DNA of 64,000 nucleotides from Henricia sp. BOLD:AAB3569. Taxonomy: Eukaryota; Echinodermata; Asteroidea; Spinulosida; Echinasteridae. The position numbers were made by a program, and so were the translations under genes. Where the stretch lies: the NCBI GenBank assembly GCA_037783545.1, contig JBBELK010000058.1, positions 2,356,001-2,420,000 on the forward strand. Reading direction: 5' to 3'. Shown in pieces: positions 56,331-64,000 of the stretch; position 1 is the stretch's first letter; each line of letters opens with the position of its first letter. Below the pieces are notes generated by a model. The model had not been told where the DNA came from, did not search any database, and saw only the letters and a list, made by a program, of their open reading frames with translations.

Positions 56331-58801
56331 ATAACCGAACACCTACCACCGACATGTATCAGTTCGAGTACCGAACTTGCAGATGGGTTTTTTTCTTTCT
56401 TTCAAACAAGTTTAAAATCGCGAACCTACCTTCTCACAAACGATGATCCCTATAACCAATACCTGATGGTAACGATCACAAATAGTGGCAAATATCCTCA
56501 CCATTATTAAAGGATATTTCCGAGGCAGTGCATGGAAGTAAGTACTCGTTTGGCATGATTTCCACTGGTATTAAATAAAAGCATATAGGTCGAGAAATAC
56601 ACCCTTGTAGACATTTCAGCCACATACACTATGAACATCTAACAATGGAAATTGGGCACACACCATTGTTACTAACAATGGGGTTACAATGAACATGTAC
56701 ATGTTTTTGCTCATAGTGATATGCAGTAATACTTCAGAAAACCTGAAAAATCCAAGTACGGTTTTTGTGCACGAATGAATGGCTCAAAAAATCACATACA
56801 GGCGATCTTTGGAGATTCAAACAATGTTGTAATTTTTCTCATGAATGGGGGCAATTCATACTGCAGAGGAAATAATTTCACAGGATGATTACTACCATTA
56901 CCATCTTGATAACAAGTAAACTTAAAGATGATAATTCAGAATTAGGGTAATTACCAAACAAGTAGACTACCTTTAAATCGCTCCGTTTTATCATTTCCGT
57001 GTTGTAGGCCTATCATCTTTTATAGAAAAGAAATAGATCGTGTATCACTGCTCCTCCCGCCTCTAATTAGCCGCGACGAGGATAAGTCATACTTCACTAA
57101 CCCTGGACTTCGATCACGCATGTAGATGAATTAGTGCGCATAATGTATTAACCTAATTCACGGCAATACAAAAGTATAGGCCTATATACGGAAATCTCGG
57201 ACACAAACTGCAATTATAGTAAAATATAAAGGGATATGGGAGGATAGAGATGGTCTGCTAGTATTCTCTCTTTGCACGGACGGTCATATCGAGGCTAGGC
57301 TCTGCGTGCAAGAACAATGACTCCCTCGCGTCGCCATTAATTTTCGTACTCGAATTATACTCTAAAGTAATGCTGGCGCATACTATTTGTATATTTAAAA
57401 AGAAATACCCGCTTTAGTTTTGTCCAAAGATAAATCCAACTGCACTATACGTGAGGGATTTCTCTTGTATAGGTCTAACGAGTGAAAATTTATTGACATG
57501 ACATAGTCAAGACAGACAATATGGCTTTAAAAGCATCACAAAAATACACGTACAGTATACGCAATAACGCGTGATAAATAAGGTTGTTGAAGTGAAATGA
57601 GTAAAGACGAGAAGTACAAGTAACAAATTTGTACCCACTCTTGACCGTGTTTAAGGTACACTCCTAGCCGGTCGCAAGGCACCGAACAGGTCCCTTTGGG
57701 ACGCCGAGAGTTGCGCTGTCTCTGCACGGTGTGGTAACAGACACGGGTCGCTGAGACAACACGAGACACCGTACGATGTGCATCCAATTCCCATCTGAAT
57801 TTATTCGTTCACCTCCTGAAAAGATACTTTAAAGGATCAGACCTTATTCTCGACAATCCTTAGGTTGATTTTCTTTTGGCTCGGCACTGCAGAAAAAAAT
57901 TGACAACAGCGTCATCGCATGTACCGAGACGAATTACAAATAAAGTGCAATATACGCACGCACTGGGATTTTTTGAGACACATTTATTTAATGTTATTTA
58001 TTAGTATATATAATTATTTTTAGCTCAAATAATCTAACAATTTTTCGGTGTACGAGATGGTGAAAGGAAATAGAAACGGCGTCGGTTTGTCTATACTCTC
58101 TCCAAAACCCATTAATTCCATAAAACTTCCAATAATGGTTACAGAAACCGAATGATTTAATAAAGTATAGGCATTCCTTGTTGTAAAGTGGGACCTAGCA
58201 CGAAACCACTGGGGACATTCGATACGACTAGCCGGAAGATGGCAGTCAACGGCTGTGAAATGGACCACACGCAGCCGCAACCACTCGTTAGTTCCGAGGG
58301 TTCTTATAACCATGTTGCCAAGGAAATTGCAAGGCATGAGTTCAGACGTCGATGTTTCACAGACGGTTCGATGATACCGAACCTTTGCGGCGGTTTTTAA
58401 GGCCTGGCCGCAGGGGGAATTTCAAGGGAAAGATAATGCTTATCCGTCTTCGTGAATAATTTAGCGAGAATTTCTTGAGAGATTTAATCTAGTGCAACGA
58501 ACTGGCACTGCTGATGAGGTTAAGCAACAGGGAACGAAGCTTTAAAAGTAATTTAACCGAGTGACAGTAACTAGTAGATAATGCTCAATAAATGTTACGT
58601 CGGACAAAGAGTGAATAATTTTCAGAAACAAATGCCATATGGATTCTTGAAACAATGCGTATAATATACAATTCGGCGAGCGGACTACTGGTAAACATGT
58701 GAAGCCATAATCATTTTTAACGACCCGATTAAAGGTTTTACGCCGGAAATGGTAGCCAATTAATGCGAAATGCCAATTAGTGCTGTTCCTTGTCTTCGCA
58801 G
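56331..58801. other. Remaining intron before the coding exons
   Basis: Holds the inverted short repeat at 56627-56703 (partner of 24467-24543). Open frames at 57536-57787 and 58542-58934 on the minus strand have no domain I recognise and no splice support. Confidence 0.45.
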
Positions 58802-61800
58802 GGTTTCGCCTCTCAGTCTTCCTGCATTCAGTCACGTAGGACATATAAACTGGTTGCGGTGATCGTCTTTGCAACGACTGAACTGTGCTTACAGTGTCTA
58901 AATATCCAGTCGACATGGGAGCATCGACCAGCACTCGACCGCGACGGGCGAGCAGCGACGTGACGCAGGGTCGCCGACGCGCACAGTTACGGTCGGCCTC
59001 AGGTACCTTCCTGAAGAGTGGTAAGTGGTATTTTTGAAATAAAACACCAGTTGAATACTTTATTTTATCGGTCAGATGTTGTGGCGAAGCTTATTCTCTG
59101 TAAGAGCCGCTGATGTAGGGTGCGACACGTACACTGCCTGAAGTGTTCCCTAAGAGCATGCACTTCTAGAGCCGTTTTTGAGACTGGCGGCTTCAGAGGT
59201 CAGCTCATCCCACGCAGGTTTATTCAGGTCGAGCCCTAAACAGCAAGATGGGAATCACCAACAGGTATACTTGGATCTGGGCGAAATCACTGAACCAGAA
59301 CAGTATTGGAAGCGATTCCAAAGTGATTGGTCGATCAGTGCAGGCCTTGTTATGTACAAGTTTAATGTACATGTATTCAACAAACCTCTGTTCTTATCGA
59401 GAATTAATATATACTATAACTGAGGTATGTGCTGTAATGCCTATAAATTCTCTCATTGTTTTTCGTTGCATGCAGACAGTAATTTCTTGACACCATGGTA
59501 TCCTACGACTCCCGTACAAAGTAGGAGCAGCTCCCCTCGTTCAACGCGCTCATCATTCGGCAGAATTTCAGAGAATCTCCAAGGCATCGAGTGTACAAAC
59601 CAGGAAGAAGGGAGACAGCAACGCGCGAACAGTCGGTCGTTTCTTGGTAGGCTGATACGGAGGAAGAGAACTTGTACATCGTCTTCGTATGGCAGCAATT
59701 CCACGATCGAAGGAACGGACGTAACATCTTCAGATGTAACTCAGGGTAGATCGACGTTAAAAATACAGGAAACGGGGAATGAACTGAGCACCTGTACTAT
59801 TAACGTGGAGCAGGCTCAGAACGATACAGATCACAGTGAGCAAGACGCCACCAAAGATGATGATGACGTCGACGATGTTTTCCTAGATTTTGATCCCAAA
59901 CCCAAGCTAGCCACTGTAGGGAGCAGCTGTAATGAAGAGGAGGCATCGTCTCCCAGGCACTGTAAGTTGACAAAGAAACGCAGGAGCGAGACACTCGTCT
60001 ACAAACCGGCTGTAGCCGAGAAAGCAGTCCAAACGGACGAACTCGAATATTCACAGTTTTGGAGAGGTAACATGACATGTGATCACTGCAGACGCCGTTG
60101 TCGCTGTTACGTGTGTGATCCTTATGATTCGAATTCATCCACACAATCGCTGAAATACAGCACTAAGGAAATGAGTAAGCAGAGACGCAGGCGATGGTCG
60201 CCGCTTATCAGAAAGAGACATCCACCCAAGCAAGCAATGCACAATGTCCAACCTGGTCATGGTTTTGGTTTCTGTGACAGAGCGTTCCAATGGAACCAAG
60301 TACACTTACCGTCATGCGGATCGTTTACTCAGATGTTGGACAACCATCAACCTCATTCGCAGGCGCCAACGCCACCACCGACAAGCGGAGAGCACGCCTC
60401 GAATCGTCCAAACAGACGCTATCGCAGGACCTTCTCTGAGGACAAGCCTGACGAGATGAATTTGCCTTCCAGCTGCCAGTGCGTGTACACCAGCAGTGAC
60501 CCAAGTCTGTGCTCACACAGATCCTTCCCCCAAGAAGACACCAGATTCCCCGATCAACCCAGGCGTGCAAGACTTTACGCACTCTGTCTTCAAAAAGCTA
60601 AGATGCCTCTTGTGAAGAGTTCGTCTTACAGCCCGACTCCACCCTTGAGGAGACAGACATGGTCTGAAAAAAGTCGCCCAGTACCACCTCCCGCAGAGGG
60701 CCCAAAGAAAAACAAAGGTTTCCTGCATATCTTACGAAATTTGCGAAGTTCGTGTAGTGAAACCGACATTGTGATGCGACACATGCACAGACCGTCAGTT
60801 GACAGTCTAGGTTACGTAGATCCCTTATATATCACACGAAACCTCAGCCGCATGAATACAAGACGGCTTTCCTTATCGCATCCCAACCTGACGAGTGGCT
60901 TTAAAGGGAACACTACACCCCCAGGCGGCCTGAGGGAGAGAGTCTCTGCAGCCGTTGGGAGGCTCGAGAAGGCCTTAGCGAGCCGCACATCCATCAATCG
61001 AAGTTATTCTCTCGAATCCCAATCGACTAGTAACGGAGGTAACAGCGACCTTCCAGGAAGTCCAACTGACTCCGATGCCGCTTACTACACGTACAACAAA
61101 GGCAATTTCGGCCATGATACCGAGCACGGCTATATGGTTTTCGATCCGGACTTAAACCCGCCGATCCCCAGGCCAAGACGATTCTTGTCAAGTTCATGCT
61201 CCTCGGTTCCTTCAAGTCCAGGATTCCAAGAAGGCTTTAACGCAGGCTTTGACGAGGTATCTTGTGTCACCTCTCATGACGAGGAAGGACTTTACGAAAG
61301 CCTGGACAATTATTGCCCCAGACGAAGGGCGAGCACCGTCAAGAGTTTGAATTCGTCGGATGGTGAAGCACCTCCAGAGGTGAGGAATCATTGAGCAACT
61401 TAAAGTAAACCTGTTCGGTCCCAAAACCCTACCAATGTTCCTGCAGTAGCCAAATACTTTAATGATGCTGGAGTCTTATATAACTCACAGATACTAGAAC
61501 AAGGTGTTCAGGGTGCTAATAACATTTATCATCATCCCTCATGGTCATTGGGCTCAATTATATTATTCCTTAAGCCTTTTCAGCTCCCTGGGGAGTATAC
61601 AGCCCCGGATGCCGGTTAGGCCGCGATCATGCACGCACATCACATTCACTACCTTCACAAGTACCCATTTACTCCTGGGTGGAGAAAGGTAATTTATGGC
61701 AAAGTGCCTTCAGAATTAACCAGTCTTGAGTACGAGCCACTAGACCGCTCGTCCGTGGCACTCCACGCCGCACGCGCATACATGCAACTTTTCGTGGCGT

Positions 61801-62400
61801 AATTAACAATCATAAGGTTGGTGTTTGACATGCATATAACCTCGCTATTATTAATAGACGGACAATCGGATGTCAAATGATTTATAGGATAGCTTTTAGA
61901 TTGAAGACTTTAGAATGACCAACATTTTATTGCTCCCCTTACAGGTACCCCCACGTCCTCCGTCACATCGAATAAGATATAAAGAACGCATGCTAAGACG
62001 TCAAATGCCCCTCCCACCCATTCCAACTGGCTACGGTACAAGCAAGTTGGAGAACAGCTTCTCACCAATGGCTTCGCTCAGCTCAGTACCAAACGTGAAC
62101 ACAAGCTGTTGCCATCACCAAATCAACGGCGGCGCGAGTTCATCATGTAAAAGCCTGCCCTTTTTGCAAATGTATTCGTCAGAAGAGGACTCCGTTTTTG
62201 AAGCCCATCCCGAGAATGTGCAGCCTGGCTCGAGCGTTAAAGATGACTTGTACACAGAGTTAAGAGACGGGGATAATATTGACCCAAACTGCAGTGATAA
62301 AATCACAGACATGGACAATCTCGAGAACGTGTCGGGAATGAATTTGAGCACCACGTTTTCTGAGGAATTACCGAAAGTCCTCGGAACAATAACTTTGTAA
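58802..62400 (+). CDS. Unrecognised 821-residue, probably myristoylated, disordered protein
   Basis: Coding exons 58915-59020, 59476-61379 and 61945-62400 (stop TAA 62398-62400); leader part 58802-58914 follows acceptor TTGTCTTCGCAG. The phases match, and an in-frame TGA at 58879 precedes the chosen ATG. The protein starts MGASTSTRPRRASS, which fits an N-myristoylation signal followed by basic residues. It is rich in Ser, Arg and Pro, with few hydrophobic stretches and no transmembrane segment. Residues 237-249 form a cysteine cluster, CDHCRRRCRCYVC. Acidic DDDDVDDVFLDFDP is at about residues 160-175. Several SH3-ligand motifs occur, among them PVPPPAEGPKK and PPEVPPRPP, the latter built exactly across the last splice junction (residues 668-676). 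Tyrosines lie in YMVFDPD and YESLDNY. It looks like a membrane-attached scaffold, but I do not recognise the family. Confidence 0.8.
58915..59020 (+). CDS. Unknown gene, coding exon 1
   Basis: Residues 1-35 plus one base, MGASTSTRPRRASSDVTQG onward; donor AGTG|GTAAGT. Exon also carries 113 bases of leader. Confidence 0.75.
59095..59370 (+). repeat. Interspersed repeat family F, copy 3
   Basis: Sits in the first coding intron. Contains TTGGATCTGGGCGAAATCAC and AAGCGATTCCAAAGTGATTG as in the copies at 30560 and 33030. Confidence 0.65.
59476..61379 (+). CDS. Unknown gene, coding exon 2 (main body)
   Basis: 1904 bases, residues 36-670. Acceptor TTGCATGCAG, donor CAGAG|GTGAGG. The open frame extends a little past both ends by chance. 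Confidence 0.85.
61945..62400 (+). CDS. Unknown gene, coding exon 3 (C terminus)
   Basis: Residues 671-821. Opens VPPRPPSHRIRYKERMLRRQ after acceptor CCCCTTACAG and ends KVLGTITL. Ser- and Asp-rich end with no domain. Confidence 0.85.
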   Translation, partial: VPPRPPSHRIRYKERMLRRQMPLPPIPTGYGTSKLENSFSPMASLSSVPNVNTSCCHHQINGGASSSCKSLPFLQMYSSEEDSVFEAHPENVQPGSSVKDDLYTELRDGDNIDPNCSDKITDMDNLENVSGMNLSTTFSEELPKVLGTITL

Positions 62401-62861
62401 AGCACCGAGTCGTGAATTTAAATTCGCTTCTTGCACGGGATGACCATATTGGCTGGACAGCGAGACTGAACATGTAACAAAGGCTCCCTCGGTTACTGTT
62501 TTTATGCTTGTAAAATATGACGTAAATGCACACAGAGCCTCGCTTTTGACACAACCGTGCAAGGGCTGCACACGGACGGAGAAACATTTTAAAATATGTG
62601 TAACTACAGTATTACATATACCGTCGTGAGCATGTATTTATAACACACTGAATTTTGATCAAGATTCAAAACATGATACTGCCAGGTATCGTGATTACTG
62701 TAATGTAAATTATTATTAGTAAGTTTATCCATGCTGCTTAATGCACACATTTTGAGATCAAACGCCACGGGCCCACCGAGATATACCAAAGATACCCCCT
62801 CCATACCGCACTGTGCTCAAACATCCAAATCACGCTGGGTACAAAAGTTACAAAAACTATA

Positions 62862-63083
62862 CTACATGTACTCACAATAAGTTAGGTATATTGATATATG
62901 TTGTTACTTTTGGATTTGTTCTTCTTCAAATGACTGTTGTCACCTACTCCTGCAACAAGGTGTGTCTGTCATGCAGATACAATTGTCTAATTATACAAAA
63001 TCATTCAAGCATACACTCAATAAAATATCTGCGTACACCCCACGATATCCCTAACTTATTGTGAGTAGAGTATATGTACATGT
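62862..63083. repeat. Inverted-repeat element in the 3' untranslated region
   Basis: ACTCACAATAAGTTAGG near 62869 mirrors CCTAACTTATTGTGAGT near 63050, about 150 bases apart. Confidence 0.65.
63019..63024 (+). terminator. Candidate polyadenylation signal
   Basis: First AATAAA after the stop codon, 620 bases downstream, inside the inverted-repeat element at 62862-63083. Others follow near 63414 and 63481. Confidence 0.4.
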
Positions 63084-63673
63084 ACGTCTGACATCATTTT
63101 GTCGCAGTATAAATGTTCTAAATAGCTGGCTAAAACGTCCATATTATCGTTGCAAAAGGACAACCATCGCTTTGTAAACTGATCCAGTGTCGTTTGTCGA
63201 ATACTGCAGCTCCCTGCATAATAGACAAAAGACATGACGTCACACTTTGTTACTTGTGCGCAATTCTACGAGTGTCTGAGGTACTTAGACGGTTCGTAAG
63301 GCCACATGTAAACAAGTCGTAACGTTATGTCGTGTCAATTAATTGTTTGAAGTTTCTTAATTCGTAGTTATTTGCTTTTTACTTCGTTTTGCCTGTAAGC
63401 AAAGATTGCTAACAAATAAATTGCTCCATCTTCTTGAAATGCCGGCAGCATACAATTTGAAACTCGTTATTGTTACCTATAATAAAACCACCCTGATTCA
63501 CTTACACGTACCCCATACTTTGCCGGATGAGATGGTCAAAAGGTCTTGTCTTTACGAAAAGTTTAAACAGTTTGTTCACTACATGGGCGAAAATAAGCTG
63601 CCTCCCAATTACACGGCTACGTTTTGAAATTACAAACGATTCAATAGCAGACGCCGCTTTCCCGCTCCCCTAT

Positions 63674-63962
63674 CCTTGTGGAGACATGGCTTTGTTCTCC
63701 CAACGCAAGGCTAGAATTTGCTAAACATTTTCGACAGGCGCCTCCCGTACGAAGCATAATTTTTTTTCGGAGCCCAAATTTCGTCCCTAATTGCCAAAAT
63801 TCATAATCTAGCGGCGGGCTCGACCAGAATAATTTAGAAAGCCCTCAATTTTCCCTAAAATCCACAAGACTAACCAGAGCCATCCTTGTGGAGACCTTTA
63901 GAATTACCCTGTGGAGACCTTTACAACCCTTTGTGCGCCATAGAACCCATGTCTCCACAAGG
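63674..63962. repeat. MITE-like element with perfect 16-base inverted ends
   Basis: CCTTGTGGAGACATGG (63674-63689) and CCATGTCTCCACAAGG (63947-63962) are exact reverse complements; related CCTTGTGGAGACC words lie inside. Confidence 0.65.
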
Positions 63963-64000
63963 CACCAAATTTCAGTCGCTACATACACGGCTTTATCATT

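Noticed and set aside
57536-57787. 83-residue minus-strand frame
   Set aside because: No family recognised, no splice context, in an intron of the plus-strand gene.
59427-59475. Start of the large open frame as the protein start
   Set aside because: An acceptor at 59475 and a phase-matched upstream exon with an in-frame upstream stop give a better start at 58915.

Overview
This is a window of animal nuclear DNA with spliced genes, GT-AG introns and many short non-autonomous transposons. There is no operon structure, and most open reading frames are chance. The protein families (Gfi1/Senseless zinc-finger repressor, classical dynamin), the AT-rich introns, a CR1/L2-like LINE and the many hairpin elements suggest a marine invertebrate deuterostome. 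An echinoderm, perhaps a sea star, is my best guess, but the sequence alone does not prove it.

Layout. (1) About 0.5-7.3 kb, minus strand: the 5' part of a gfi1/senseless gene with three coding exons. They carry the SNAG repressor motif and zinc fingers 1-4; the last fingers lie beyond the left edge. (2) About 7.3-27 kb: no gene recognised. The region holds hairpin elements (MITEs) and a nest of elements with a tandem duplication at 21.8-24.7 kb. (3) 27.3-49.9 kb, minus strand: a complete dynamin gene. I reconstructed 19 coding exons whose splice phases all agree, giving 844 residues with GTPase, stalk, PH, GED and proline-rich parts. Its introns hold a decayed LINE, SINE-like and DNA-transposon copies, and two local tandem duplications that copy the 3' end of an exon together with its splice donor. 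(4) About 50-52.8 kb: the spacer between dynamin and a divergent gene, with a CRE site near dynamin and two repeats. (5) About 52.8-63 kb, plus strand: a gene with probable untranslated leader exons and three coding exons. It encodes an 821-residue, largely disordered protein that I do not recognise, with an N-terminal myristoylation-like start, a cysteine cluster and SH3-ligand motifs.

The genes do not form a pathway by position. Gfi1 is a nuclear repressor and dynamin cuts endocytic vesicles from the plasma membrane. The third gene looks like a membrane-anchored adaptor; its SH3-type motifs resemble those of the dynamin tail, but a functional link is only a speculation.

The most interesting signal is the palindrome TAGGCCTA, present at least twelve times where about one is expected. 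In three comparisons between repeat copies it appears as an extra GGCCTA at a TA dinucleotide, as if a small TA-targeted insertion or transposon footprint recurs in this genome.
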